A stretch of 64,000 bases of DNA from JAJPHF01 sp035293805 (GCA_035293805.1 DATGMD010000024.1:1-64000); one strand, 5' to 3'. Shown: positions 49,641-59,227, numbered from the stretch's first letter. The notes: a model not told the origin generated them from the letters alone. Made by a program: numbers and translations.

Positions 49641-50800
49641 CCGAGGCCCTGCGCGACCGGGCGGCGATCGTCGGCGTGGGGATCACGCCGCAAGGCAAGG
49701 TGCCCGGCTGCACGAACCTCACCTTGCAGATCGACGCCTTCAAGCGGGCGCTGGACGACGCCGGGCTGCACAAGGAGCAGATCGACGGCCTGCTCACCGA
49801 GCCGGCGCTGACCGAGATGGGCTGGTCGCTCGACTACCTGCGCCTCGGCCAGGCGCTCGGCATCAACCCCGCCTTCACGGCGAGCGTCATGCAGGGCGGT
49901 GCCACCGCCGGCTGCCTCGTGCAGATGGCGGCCCTGGCCGTGACCTCCGGCATGGCGAGCTACGTCGCCTGTGTGTTCGGCGACGCCGCGCGCACTGGCG
50001 TGGCGCGTGGCAGCCGCAGCACGGAGCGCGCGATCGGCGGGGACGACGACTCGTGGGGCATCTGGGGCGCCTTCGGCCCGGTCACCTGGAGCGCCGTCAG
50101 CGCTAGTCGCCACATGGCGCTCTACGGCACGACGAGTGTGCAACTGGCCGAGGTGGCGGTGGCCGCGCGCCGCCACGCCGCGCTCCACCCTCTCGCGGTG
50201 ATGCGTGAGCCGATCACGATCGCCGACCACCAGGCGTCGCGCTGGATCGTGGAGCCCCTGCGCCTGCTCGACTGCTGCTTGATCACCGATGGCGGCGTCT
50301 GCCTGATCGTCACCACCGCCGAGCGCGCCCGCGATCTGCGCCAGCCGGTCGTGACGATCGCCGGCATGGGCCAGTCGTTCACGACGCAGAACCTGGAGCG
50401 CGAGGACTGGTGGTACGGCCCGCACCAGAAGGAGGCCGTCGACCGCGCCTACGCGATGGCGGGCCTGGGGCCGCGCGACATTCAAGTGGCCGAGCTGTAC
50501 GACAACTTCACGATCAGCGTGATCATGTGGCTGGAGCACGCGGGCTTCTGCGGCGTGGGCGAGGGCGGGCCATTCGTCGAGGGCGGGCGCATCCAGCTTG
50601 GCGGCGCGCTGCCAGTCAACACGCACGGCGGCCACCTGTCGGCGGCGCACCCCGAGGGCTGGTGGACCATCGCCGAGGGCGTCGAGCAGGTGCGCGGCAC
50701 GGCGGGCGCCCGCCAGGTGCCCGGCGCCGAGGTCTGCCTCGCCACCGGACGCGGCATGCTCCTCAACTGCGCCAGCGCGCTCGTCCTGCGCCGTGGCTAG
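49637..50800 (+). CDS. Thiolase-like protein (SCP-x/Ltp2 type)
   Basis: A 387-residue thiolase-fold protein. DRAAIVGVGITPQGKVPG, the YDNFTISVIMWLEHAGFC segment and NTHGGHLSAAHPEG (late His) are typical of the SCP-x/lipid-transfer group. At the nucleophile helix the sequence reads SVMQGGATAGCLVQMAA, without Cys at the usual place, as in Ltp2-like aldolases, which cleave side chains by retro-aldol chemistry with a DUF35 partner. The next gene encodes such a partner. The start GTG overlaps the previous stop. Confidence 0.88.
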   Translation: MTEALRDRAAIVGVGITPQGKVPGCTNLTLQIDAFKRALDDAGLHKEQIDGLLTEPALTEMGWSLDYLRLGQALGINPAFTASVMQGGATAGCLVQMAALAVTSGMASYVACVFGDAARTGVARGSRSTERAIGGDDDSWGIWGAFGPVTWSAVSASRHMALYGTTSVQLAEVAVAARRHAALHPLAVMREPITIADHQASRWIVEPLRLLDCCLITDGGVCLIVTTAERARDLRQPVVTIAGMGQSFTTQNLEREDWWYGPHQKEAVDRAYAMAGLGPRDIQVAELYDNFTISVIMWLEHAGFCGVGEGGPFVEGGRIQLGGALPVNTHGGHLSAAHPEGWWTIAEGVEQVRGTAGARQVPGAEVCLATGRGMLLNCASALVLRRG

Positions 50801-50867
50801 CCCCGTACTCCGGGGGTGCAGGGGCACTCCCCTGCCGGGGGCTTGGGGGTGTCCCCCAATCCTCCTC
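50801..50867. repeat. Single G/C-block repeat related to the 35.3-kb array
   Basis: CCCCGTACTCCGGGGGTGCAG, then CTTGGGGGTGTCCCCCAATC and CTCC, matching units of the 35.3-35.7 kb array. It starts directly after the thiolase-like stop codon. Confidence 0.7.
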
Positions 50868-50882
50868 TATTCAATGTCAAAT

Positions 50883-50894
50883 GTCAATATTGAC
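50883..50894. promoter_or_regulatory. Palindrome upstream of the DUF35 gene
   Basis: GTCAATATTGAC, a perfect 12-base palindrome, preceded by two TGTCAA copies. It is in an A/T-rich patch 33 bases before the DUF35 start. It may be an operator; no partner regulator is visible. Confidence 0.35.
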
Positions 50895-50926
50895 CTGACC
50901 GTCCGCCGGGACGCGGAGGAGCAAGC

Positions 50927-51340
50927 GTGGCGGAGTACACGAAGCCCCTGCCGACCATCACCGACCGCAACCGCCCCTTCTGGGAGGCGACGCGCCGGGG
51001 CGAGCTGCGCCTGCAGCGCTGCCTGGCCTGCGGCCACGTCCGCTACCCGATCGGGCCGGTCTGCACGCGCTGCCTCTCGGAGGAGACGGAGTGGGCGCGG
51101 CTCTCGGGGCGCGGCACCGTATTCGCGACGCTTGTCTACCATCAGGTGTATAACCCTGCCTACCGCGACGACGTGCCCTACAACGTGGCGATGATCCAGC
51201 TCGAAGAGGGCCCGCGCCTGTTCAGCAACGTGGTCGGCGTGCCGCCCGATCAGGTGCGGGTCGGCGATCCGGTCGAGGTGATCTTCGACGCGGTGACCGA
51301 CGAGGTGACGATCCCGCGCTTCCGGCCGCGCGCGGTGTAA
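50927..51340 (+). CDS. DUF35 OB-fold protein with zinc ribbon (thiolase partner)
   Basis: A 137-residue protein. The N-terminal helix has RPFWEATRRGELRLQRC; the zinc ribbon uses CLACGH and CTRC; an OB fold follows with VYHQVYNPAYRDDVPYNVAM. DUF35 proteins bind acyl-CoA and form complexes with SCP-x/Ltp2 thiolase-like enzymes, here the preceding gene. The GTG start at 50927 is preceded by GGAGGAG. Confidence 0.93.
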   Translation: MAEYTKPLPTITDRNRPFWEATRRGELRLQRCLACGHVRYPIGPVCTRCLSEETEWARLSGRGTVFATLVYHQVYNPAYRDDVPYNVAMIQLEEGPRLFSNVVGVPPDQVRVGDPVEVIFDAVTDEVTIPRFRPRAV

Positions 51341-51426
51341 GAGCCGAATTGGCTAGCACAGCATGGACACAATGCGCCGAATGGGCTCTTTGCCCCTGAC
51401 TGCCGGCCCTCTTGTGCCGGGTCGCG

Positions 51427-51534
51427 CCCTCACCCGCCCTCGCTGCGCTCGGCCGGCCTCTCCCTGGGGAGAGGTAACGAGGGCGGGGCGCCCGTCCTGC
51501 TCCCCCTCCCCCTGGGAGAGGGCTGGGGTGAGGG
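51427..51534. repeat. Two palindromic repeats before the permease gene
   Basis: Units at 51427-51474 and 51500-51534 with cores CCTCTCCCTGGGGAGAGG and CCCTCCCCCTGGGAGAGGG, the second ending GGCTGGGGTGAGGG. Same family as at 44.6 and 59.2 kb. The rest of the 299-base gap shows no gene. Confidence 0.75.
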
Positions 51535-51639
51535 TGTCTCGGCCGATGCTGAGATGCTCAGGCGATCTTGGTGAGGACGACGGTAGAGCTACCAGTCACG
51601 TTACGAACGCTCTAGCGTAGAGGCCGCGGAGGACCAGCG

Positions 51640-52509
51640 ATGGAAGTGGACACGCGCCAGCCAGGGCCGGCCATAGCTGCGGGCGAGGTGGCGGCCGACG
51701 CCGCCGTGCTCGCCGCGTCCGCCGAGCGCCGCACCTGGCGCGACCTGCGCCGCAACAACCTGTTCCTGGGCCTCGTCTCGCTGGTCGTCGTCGTGACCGT
51801 CTGGGAGACGCTGAGCAACCTTGAGATCGTCAACCCCATGTTCTTCAGCAGCCCCAGCCAGATCGTCGTCAGCTTTGTGAAGCTGTTCGTCATCACCGGC
51901 GACATCTGGCCGCACCTCTGGGCCAGCGCCCAGACCGGCTTCCTGGGCATCCTCCTCGCCGTGGTGATTGGCATCCCCGTGGGCGCCGCGATCGGCCGCT
52001 ATCACACGATGCGCGGCTTGCTGGAGCCCTACGTCGTAGCGATGTACTCGACGCCCCGCGTGGCGTTCATCCCCCTCATCATCCTCGTGCTCGGCATCGG
52101 GCTGCTGCCCAAGGTGGTGCTCGTCTTCTTGAGCGCTGTGTTCCCCATCCTGGTCAACACCCAGGTCGGCGTCGAGCAAGCCGACCACGGCCTGATCGAG
52201 CTGGGGCGCTCGTGCCGGGCGTCGGAGCGCCAGATCTTCCAGAAGATCATCCTGCCGTGCGCCCTGCCCTACGTCACCGCCGGCTTCCGCCTGGCGATTG
52301 GCCGCGCGCTCATCACCATCGTCGTGGCCGAGCTATTCGCCTCGAACGTCGGCATCGGCTACTTCATCTCGCGCATGAGCGCCCAGTTCCGCACCGCCGA
52401 TATGTTCGTCGGCATCCTCACCCTGACCTTCGCGGGCGTCATGCTCTCCATGTCGGTGCGCTGGCTGGAGCAGCGCATGGCGCCCTGGCTGAATCGGGGA
52501 CTAGAGTAA
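51640..52509 (+). CDS. ABC transporter permease, SsuC/TauC type
   Basis: A 289-residue membrane protein with six hydrophobic segments. The EAA-type loop reads ELGRSCRASERQIFQKIILPCALPYV. This family serves NMT1/TauA-type binding proteins for sulfonates, taurine, thiamine precursors or aromatic acids. The SBP gene follows after 34 bases, and a matching ATPase is encoded at 56.7 kb beyond the Mo-hydroxylase genes. Ribosome site GAGGA before ATG 51640. Confidence 0.92.
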   Translation: MEVDTRQPGPAIAAGEVAADAAVLAASAERRTWRDLRRNNLFLGLVSLVVVVTVWETLSNLEIVNPMFFSSPSQIVVSFVKLFVITGDIWPHLWASAQTGFLGILLAVVIGIPVGAAIGRYHTMRGLLEPYVVAMYSTPRVAFIPLIILVLGIGLLPKVVLVFLSAVFPILVNTQVGVEQADHGLIELGRSCRASERQIFQKIILPCALPYVTAGFRLAIGRALITIVVAELFASNVGIGYFISRMSAQFRTADMFVGILTLTFAGVMLSMSVRWLEQRMAPWLNRGLE

Positions 52510-52543
52510 GCAACCCGCCAATCACGCGGTGGGAGTGACAGCT

Positions 52544-53581
52544 ATGCAACGGGTCGGTCCGCGGCCAATCGCGGTGGGTGTCCTGCTCGTGGTGAGTCTG
52601 CTGGCGGCCTGCGGTCGGGGCGCGGCCGGCTCGACGCCGCAAGCCCCCGGTGCGTCCGGTGCGCCGGCGGCGAAGCAGAAGGTGAGCGTCTGCACGCCCG
52701 GCACGACCCAGAGCTTCGCCTACCTGGGCATCGCCCAGCAGCTCGGCTACTACGAGCAGCTCGGCATCGACGCCGACGTGCAGCAGGTGCAGGGCGGCGT
52801 CTGCACCCAGGCGCTCTCGTCGGGCAACGTGCAGTTCGCCGGCTCGCCCAGCACCCTGGATGCCGTCATCAAGGGCCTGCCCTACCGCATCGTCTTCGTC
52901 AGCGTGGACCGCCTGGGCCACCAGCTTATCGTGGCGCGCGGCATCAACAGCTACGCCGACCTCAAGGGCGGCCGCCTGGCGATCAGCGGCGCCGGCAGCC
53001 TCACCGACTCGCTGACGCGCAGCATCTTGCAGGAGAACGGCCTCGTCCCCGACCAGGACGTGACCTTTGTCAGCATTGGCAGTCCCGAGAACCGCGTCTC
53101 CGCGGTGCTCAGCGGCGCCGTGCAAGGCTCGCTGCTCTCTGCCGAGGAAGGCATGGCCGCGCTCGACCAAGGCTTGAAGACGCTCCCCTTCGCGCCGCGC
53201 ACCACCATCTCCGCGCCGCTCACCACGTCCGAGCAGCTGGTCCAGAACAACCCCGACCTGATCTATCGCTTCGTCAAGGGCAGCCTGATGGGCCACCTGA
53301 TGTACTCGCACAAGAAGGACCAAGTCTTCCCGCTCGTGATGAAGTACCTCAGCTCCGACGACAGCGCCTACCAGGAGCGCATCTACGCCCTGACGGTGCC
53401 GATCTGGAAGGAAGAGGCCGACCTGGACGAGCAGCAGCAGCAGGAGCTGATCGCGCGGGCGCGCGCAACGAACAACGTCGCCCGCGACTTCACGCCCGCC
53501 CAGGTGTTCGACTTCCAGTTCGTGCACCGCGCCTATCAGGAGCTAAAGGACGCCAACTGGGAAGGCCTCTGGAGCCAGTAG
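52544..53581 (+). CDS. NMT1/TauA-type ABC substrate-binding lipoprotein
   Basis: A 345-residue lipoprotein. Signal peptide with lipobox VSLLAACGRG. Mature part: KVSVCTPGTTQSFAYLGIAQ, QLGYYEQLGIDADVQQVQGG, GSPSTLDAVIKGLPYRIVFV and YADLKGGRLAISG, as in NMT1-like proteins. ATG at 52544 follows GGGAGTGA. Placement between permease and Mo-hydroxylase genes suggests it captures the substrate of those enzymes. Confidence 0.92.
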   Translation: MQRVGPRPIAVGVLLVVSLLAACGRGAAGSTPQAPGASGAPAAKQKVSVCTPGTTQSFAYLGIAQQLGYYEQLGIDADVQQVQGGVCTQALSSGNVQFAGSPSTLDAVIKGLPYRIVFVSVDRLGHQLIVARGINSYADLKGGRLAISGAGSLTDSLTRSILQENGLVPDQDVTFVSIGSPENRVSAVLSGAVQGSLLSAEEGMAALDQGLKTLPFAPRTTISAPLTTSEQLVQNNPDLIYRFVKGSLMGHLMYSHKKDQVFPLVMKYLSSDDSAYQERIYALTVPIWKEEADLDEQQQQELIARARATNNVARDFTPAQVFDFQFVHRAYQELKDANWEGLWSQ

Positions 53582-53643
53582 CTACTCCCGCAGCGAAGGC
53601 GGACGATGAGCGCCGCTCGTATCCCACGCAATGGAGGCGCCCC

Positions 53644-54255
53644 ATGAGCGCCGCGCACGCAGTCGCCCTTACCGTCAACGGCCGTCCCTATCAGGCCCGC
53701 GTCGAGCCCCGCTTGAGCCTCGCCGATTTCCTCCGCGACGACCTGGGTCTTACCGGCACCCACGTCGGCTGCGAGCACGGCGTCTGCGGGGCCTGCACCA
53801 TCCTCCTCGACGGCCACCCCATCCGCTCCTGCCTCCTCTTCGCCGTCCAGGCCGACGGCGCCGAGGTGCTGACGATCGAGGCACTGGCGGAGGTCGGAGC
53901 TACCCCCGTAGCCCCCCCTGCCGATGCGGGAAGGGGGGAGGACCGGTCCCGGGCTGAGTCGACTCCCCCCTTTCCCCCTATGGGGGAGAGGGGGGCTGGG
54001 GGGGTGAGGGGTCTCCACCCCCTCCAAGACGCCTTCCGCCGCCACCACGCGCTCCAGTGTGGTTTCTGCACGCCGGGCTTCCTCATGACGCTCGTCGTCT
54101 TCACCCGCGACCACCCCGACGCCACCGACGCGGAGATCCGCGAGGCGCTCGCCGGCAATCTCTGCCGCTGTACCGGCTACCAGAACATCGTCGAGGCCGT
54201 GCGCGACGTGCTGGGGCGCGCCGCCGCGCCGGCCGGGGGTGCCGCCCATGACTAG
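53644..54255 (+). CDS. Molybdenum hydroxylase [2Fe-2S] subunit with hinge insertion (plus arm)
   Basis: A 203-residue subunit. Cys43, 48, 51 and 63 (HVGCEHGVCGAC..RSC) and Cys139, 142, 174 and 176 (CGFC, CRC) are intact. Between EALAEVG and GLHPLQDAF sits a segment of about 37 residues (ATPVAPPADA to MGERGAGGVR), encoded by a palindromic element at the same hinge as in the minus-arm paralogue. It overlaps the large-subunit gene by 8 bases. No FAD subunit gene accompanies this pair. Confidence 0.92.
   Translation: MSAAHAVALTVNGRPYQARVEPRLSLADFLRDDLGLTGTHVGCEHGVCGACTILLDGHPIRSCLLFAVQADGAEVLTIEALAEVGATPVAPPADAGRGEDRSRAESTPPFPPMGERGAGGVRGLHPLQDAFRRHHALQCGFCTPGFLMTLVVFTRDHPDATDAEIREALAGNLCRCTGYQNIVEAVRDVLGRAAAPAGGAAHD
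53901..54012. repeat. MITE-like palindromic element inserted in the second coxS-type gene
   Basis: Left end TACCCCCGTAGCCCCCCCTG; right end GGGGGGCTGGGGGGGTGAGG running to GGGT, roughly its complement. The inner palindrome is TTTCCCCCTATGGGGGAGA. The frame remains open and codes for PPFPPMGERG, like PLPPMGEGG in the other paralogue. Confidence 0.78.
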
Positions 54256-56566
54256 CTCTACCGCGGCCCCGCCCGTGCCGCGCAAGGAGGACGAGGCGCT
54301 GCTCACCGGCCGCGCCACCTTCGTGGCCGACATCGCCGTGCCCGGCATGGTGCACGCCGCCGTGCTCCGCAGCCCCCACGCCCACGCCCGCATCCGCGGC
54401 GTCGACGCCAGCCGCGCCCGCGCGCTGCCCGGCGTGCTCGCCGTGTTCGACGGCGCCGCCGTCCACGCCGAGATGAGCGCCCTGCCCCAGTCCGTCCCCC
54501 ACCCCGCGCTCAAGCCGTTCACCGAGCACCCGCTGGCCTGGGACAAAGTGCGCTACGTGGGCGAGCCGGTGGCGCTGGTGGTGGCCGCGAGCCGCCACAT
54601 TGCCGAGGACGCCTTCGACCTGATCGACGTGGCCTACGAGCCGCTCCCCCCCGTCCTCGACGTCGAGCAGGCGCTGGAGCCGGGCGCCCCGCTCGTGCAG
54701 GAGGAGGCGGGCGACAATATCGCCGGCACGCTGCGCCAGAGCGTCGGCGACGTGGAGCGCGCCTTCCGGGACGCGGCGCACGTCTTCGAGGAGCGGCTGC
54801 ACGTCCACCGCGGCGCCGGCCACGCCATCGAGACGCGCGGCATCCTGGCCAGCTTCGAGCCGCGCACGCGCATGCTCACCGTCTGGTGTACGTCGCAGGG
54901 CGCCCACCGCATCCAGCGCGCCCTCTGCGAATTGCTCCACCTGCCCACGCACCAGGTGCGCGTCATCACGCCCTTCGTGGGCGGCGGCTTCGGCCCCAAG
55001 GGCAGCTTCGACGCCGAGAAGGCGCTGATCCCCTGGGCCGCCATGAAGCTCGGCGTGCCCGTGAAGTGGATCGAGGACCGCCGCGAGCACTGCCTGGCCG
55101 CCAAGCAGGAGCGCGACCAGGTCCACCACGTCGCCATCGCCGTCGACCCGAGCGGCGTCATCCTCGGCATGAAGGATAGCTTCCTGCACGACTCCGGCGC
55201 CTTCGCCGGCAGCATGGTGACGCCCTGGATCGCCGCCACGACGATCCCCGGCCCCTACCGCATCCCCAGCTTCGACGTCGACTTCCGCATGGTCTTCACC
55301 AACAAGGTGCCGACGGTCGTGGTGCGCGGCGCCGGGCGGCCGCAGGCGGTGTTCGTGATGGAGCGCATGATCGAGCGCATCGCCCGCGAGCTTGGGCTCG
55401 ACCCGGTCGCGGTGCGGCGCCGCAACATGATCCAGCCCGAGGAGCAGCCCTACGATACCGGGCTCATCTTCCGCGACAACCGCCCGATGATCTACGACAG
55501 CGGCGACTACCCGGCCGCGCTCGCCAAGGCGCTCGACCTCGTCGACTACGCCGGCTTCCCGGCCTACCAGGCGCAAGCCCGCGCCGCGGGCCGCTACGTG
55601 GGCCTGGGCATCGCCTGCTACGTCGAGGGCAACGGCCTCGGCCCCTACGAGGGCGCCACGGTGCGCGTCGAGGGCAACGGCCAGGTGGTGGTGCTCACCG
55701 GCGCGACGCCGCAGGGCCAGGGCCACCAGACGATGATGGCCCAGATCTGCGCCGAGCAGCTAGGTGTGTCCGTCGATCAGGTGACCGTGGTGACGGGCGA
55801 CACGGCGGGCATCCCGAAGGGCGTCGGCACCTTCGGTAGCCGCTCGTCGGTCGTCGCCGGCAGCGCGGTCCACGAGGCGTCGGGCCAGGTGCGCGACAAG
55901 GTCGAGCGCGTCGCCGCGTCGATGCTGGAGTGCGCGCCCGACCAGATCCGCCTTCGCGACGGCCGCGCTTATGTCGCCGACGACCCCTCGCGGGGCGTGA
56001 CGCTCGGCGCCGTCGCCCACGCCATCACCGGCGTCGGCTTCGGCTACGCGCTGCCGCCAGGTCTGGAGCCCACCCTGGAGGCCACCGTCTACTTCCGCCC
56101 CGAGCGCGCCACCTACGCCTACGGCACGCACGCCGCAATCGTCGAGGTCGATCCGGCGACCGGCTTCGTGCGCATCGAGAAGTACGTCGCCGTGGACGAC
56201 TGCGGCCGCATCATCCACCCTGCCATCGTGCGCGGCCAGACGATCGGCGGCGTGGCCCACGGGATCGGCAATACGCTCTACGAGGAGATCGTCTACGACG
56301 AGATCGGCCAGCCCCTGAACACCTCGTTCATGGACTACCTGCTGCCCGGCGCGACGGAGGTGCCCGAGGTGACCATCGCCCACACCGAGGTGCCGTCGCC
56401 GCTGAACCCCCTCGGCGTGAAGGGCGCCGGCGAGGGCGGCACCCTGCCCGCGCCGGCCTGCCTGGCCTCCGCCATCGAGCACGCGCTCGCCCCGTTCGGC
56501 GCCTGGATCACCTCGCTGCCGCTCAGCCCCGAGCGCATCGCCAACCTGGCGGGGGGCACCAAATGA
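54248..56566 (+). CDS. Molybdenum hydroxylase large subunit (plus arm)
   Basis: A 772-residue catalytic subunit. RKEDEALLTGRATFVADI opens it; FVGGGFGPKGSFDAEKAL and ATPQGQGHQTMMAQ form cofactor loops; the catalytic Glu is in NPLGVKGAGEGGTL. The active-site loop reads VVVRGAGRPQAVFVMER, the common form of aromatic/heterocycle hydroxylases and unlike CO dehydrogenase. It is a distant paralogue of the minus-arm subunit. Start ATG at 54248. It needs an FAD partner, perhaps that of the minus arm. Confidence 0.92.
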   Translation: MTSSTAAPPVPRKEDEALLTGRATFVADIAVPGMVHAAVLRSPHAHARIRGVDASRARALPGVLAVFDGAAVHAEMSALPQSVPHPALKPFTEHPLAWDKVRYVGEPVALVVAASRHIAEDAFDLIDVAYEPLPPVLDVEQALEPGAPLVQEEAGDNIAGTLRQSVGDVERAFRDAAHVFEERLHVHRGAGHAIETRGILASFEPRTRMLTVWCTSQGAHRIQRALCELLHLPTHQVRVITPFVGGGFGPKGSFDAEKALIPWAAMKLGVPVKWIEDRREHCLAAKQERDQVHHVAIAVDPSGVILGMKDSFLHDSGAFAGSMVTPWIAATTIPGPYRIPSFDVDFRMVFTNKVPTVVVRGAGRPQAVFVMERMIERIARELGLDPVAVRRRNMIQPEEQPYDTGLIFRDNRPMIYDSGDYPAALAKALDLVDYAGFPAYQAQARAAGRYVGLGIACYVEGNGLGPYEGATVRVEGNGQVVVLTGATPQGQGHQTMMAQICAEQLGVSVDQVTVVTGDTAGIPKGVGTFGSRSSVVAGSAVHEASGQVRDKVERVAASMLECAPDQIRLRDGRAYVADDPSRGVTLGAVAHAITGVGFGYALPPGLEPTLEATVYFRPERATYAYGTHAAIVEVDPATGFVRIEKYVAVDDCGRIIHPAIVRGQTIGGVAHGIGNTLYEEIVYDEIGQPLNTSFMDYLLPGATEVPEVTIAHTEVPSPLNPLGVKGAGEGGTLPAPACLASAIEHALAPFGAWITSLPLSPERIANLAGGTK

Positions 56567-56576
56567 CGACCCGTGT

Positions 56577-56710
56577 AAGCACGCTGCTTGCCGCGCCCTG
56601 GCGCCCCACCGCCACGGTCGGCGGAGGGGCACCGCTCGCCGCCCCCTGCCGACCCACCGTTTCGGCCGATATAGGGGCGCTGCTCGCCGCGCCCTGCCCG
56701 GGACGGCAGC
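56577..56710. repeat. Three tandem repeats of about 45 bp
   Basis: Each unit has GCTGCTTGCCGCGCCCTG or a close variant followed by CCCACCG and TCGGC. They fill the 145-base gap between the large-subunit gene and the ATPase gene. Confidence 0.7.
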
Positions 56711-56711
56711 T

Positions 56712-57536
<825 letters not shown>

Positions 57537-57544
57537 GGTGACCT

Positions 57545-58936
57545 ATGGACTTGCGCTCATTTCTGTCCCATCTCGGCGAGCGCTACCCGGAGGAGCTACT
57601 CGAAGTCGACGTGACCGGCAAGGACTTCCGCCTGCAAGACTGCGATGCCGCGGCCCTGCTCACCAAGCTGCGGCAGCAGGGCCGCAAGCCGGTGCTGCTC
57701 ATGCGCGGCGTGCAGACCCTCGCCGGCCAGCCTTGGCTCGGTCGCGTCCTCTGGTCGGAGCTGTCCACCGAGCTGCGCGAGGCGGTGGCGATCGGCATGC
57801 CACCCGGCGCGAGCTTCGAGCAGCTGGCCGCCGAGTGGATCCGGCGCACCAGCTCGACGGCCGAGCCCGTGCAGGTCAGCCGCGACGACGCGCCGGTAAA
57901 GCAGAACGTCTGGCGCGGCGCCGACGTGTCCCTCTTCCGCCTGCCGGTCTACCGCAAGGACGAGTACGACGCGCGCCCCGGTTGGCTGTGCGCCATCGGC
58001 ATCGGCCGCGCGTACGACCGCTCGCGCTACAACCTGTCGTGGCACCGCATCCACGTGCGTGCGCCCGACTGGGCGGCGGTCCGCATCAACCCACGCCACC
58101 TGAACGAGCAGATGAACGGCTGGCGCGCGGCCGGCGCGACGAAGATGCCGATCGCCTTCGTCCTCGGCCACCATCCCGCGTTCGAGCTGGCCGCGGCGAG
58201 CGCCTGCTCCTGGGACCTCGACGAGTACCACTACGCCGGCGGCGTCATGGGCGGCCCCGTGCGGGTGGTGCCGTCCGAGACGTTCGGCGCGGACCTCCTC
58301 GTGCCGGCCGACGCCGAGCTGGTCGTGGAGGGCTACGTCGACCTCACCCGGCGCGAGCTGTGCGGCCCCTGGGCCGACTTTATGGTCTACTACTCGCCGC
58401 AGACGCAGGAGCCGGTGTTCGAGCCGACGGCCATCACCTTCCGCCACGACCCGATCGTCATCGAGAGCTGGACCAGCCACGAGACGCTCGGCCACATGGG
58501 CTCGACGGCGCAGATGTACGCGGTCCTCAAGCAGCGCTACCCGGGCGTGAAGGCGGTCGCCAACATCGCGCCCTTCACCTACGTCGTGCAAGCGCGCCTC
58601 AGCCGGCCGGGCGACGGCACGCGGCTGGGCGCGCTGGTCATGGGCAGCTTCGCTGACCGCGTGAAGAACGTCATCCTGGTGGACGAGGACATCGACCCGT
58701 TCGACCTGAACGCCGTGCTGTTCTCGATCGCCACGCGGGTGGATGCCGACACCGCCCAGGTGCAGATCTACCACGACCTCGCGGCCAACCGGCAGGACCC
58801 CTCGACGGAGCGCGAGATGCGCGTCGGCGGCCTGATGATCGACAGCACCAAGCCGGTCGGCAAGCCGTTCCCGCCACTGGCCAAGGTGCCGCAGGACGCC
58901 CTCGACCGCGTCTCCCTCGAAGACCTGCTGGGATAG
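57545..58936 (+). CDS. Divergent UbiD-family protein
   Basis: A 463-residue UbiD-fold protein. VKQNVWRGADVSLFRLPVYR and RYNLSWHRIHV (Arg168) align well. At the catalytic site canonical EGPFGEF reads CGPWADFMVYYSP: the first Glu is Cys273 and the second Asp278, with spacing from Arg168 exactly as in active enzymes. The proton-donating Glu is thus replaced, so the reaction may differ or need another partner. Ribosome site GAGGTGA before ATG 57545. The small zinc-ribbon gene follows after 16 bases. Confidence 0.9.
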   Translation: MDLRSFLSHLGERYPEELLEVDVTGKDFRLQDCDAAALLTKLRQQGRKPVLLMRGVQTLAGQPWLGRVLWSELSTELREAVAIGMPPGASFEQLAAEWIRRTSSTAEPVQVSRDDAPVKQNVWRGADVSLFRLPVYRKDEYDARPGWLCAIGIGRAYDRSRYNLSWHRIHVRAPDWAAVRINPRHLNEQMNGWRAAGATKMPIAFVLGHHPAFELAAASACSWDLDEYHYAGGVMGGPVRVVPSETFGADLLVPADAELVVEGYVDLTRRELCGPWADFMVYYSPQTQEPVFEPTAITFRHDPIVIESWTSHETLGHMGSTAQMYAVLKQRYPGVKAVANIAPFTYVVQARLSRPGDGTRLGALVMGSFADRVKNVILVDEDIDPFDLNAVLFSIATRVDADTAQVQIYHDLAANRQDPSTEREMRVGGLMIDSTKPVGKPFPPLAKVPQDALDRVSLEDLLG

Positions 58937-58952
58937 ATAAAAGGGAGGAGCC

Positions 58953-59138
58953 ATGCCGCCCGAGGTCTACGTCGTCTGCCCCAAGTGCGAGCACGAGTAC
59001 AACATTCACAAGCGCGTCTACGATCGCGGCCCGAGCTTCACCATGTTCTGCCCGCTCTGCAACGCCGAGTTCCCGCGTCGGGAGGCGCGGATTGCCGGCG
59101 CCAACGTCCCGATCGACGGCGAGACGGCGGCCAAGTAG
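58953..59138 (+). CDS. Small zinc-ribbon protein next to UbiD (VdcD/BsdD-like position)
   Basis: A 61-residue protein with two CxxC pairs, VVCPKCEHEYN and MFCPLCNAEFP, 20 residues apart: a zinc ribbon. GGGAGGAG precedes the ATG. Known three-subunit hydroxyarylate decarboxylases have a small CxxC protein (VdcD/BsdD) beside UbiD; by position and size this may play the same part. Sequence likeness beyond the cysteines is too short to prove it. Confidence 0.8.
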   Translation: MPPEVYVVCPKCEHEYNIHKRVYDRGPSFTMFCPLCNAEFPRREARIAGANVPIDGETAAK

Positions 59139-59227
59139 CGACCCCTTCGGAGAACCCGCGGCAAGCTGTTCTCCTGCGCTGTCTGGCCGGTACCCTGTCA
59201 TACCGAGTCCGGAGCTACTGTTCACCT

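Noticed and set aside
49481..50827. Minus-strand frame of 448 codons opposite the thiolase-like gene
   Set aside because: An antisense shadow of codon bias; the thiolase-like frame shows conserved motifs and overlaps its operon neighbour properly.
54101..55726. Minus-strand frame of 541 codons opposite the plus-arm large subunit
   Set aside because: His/Asp/Val/Gly low-complexity translation, no start signal, opposite an unmistakable Mo-hydroxylase subunit.
57596..58954. Minus-strand frame of 452 codons opposite the divergent UbiD gene
   Set aside because: Same reason: antisense bias, no motif.
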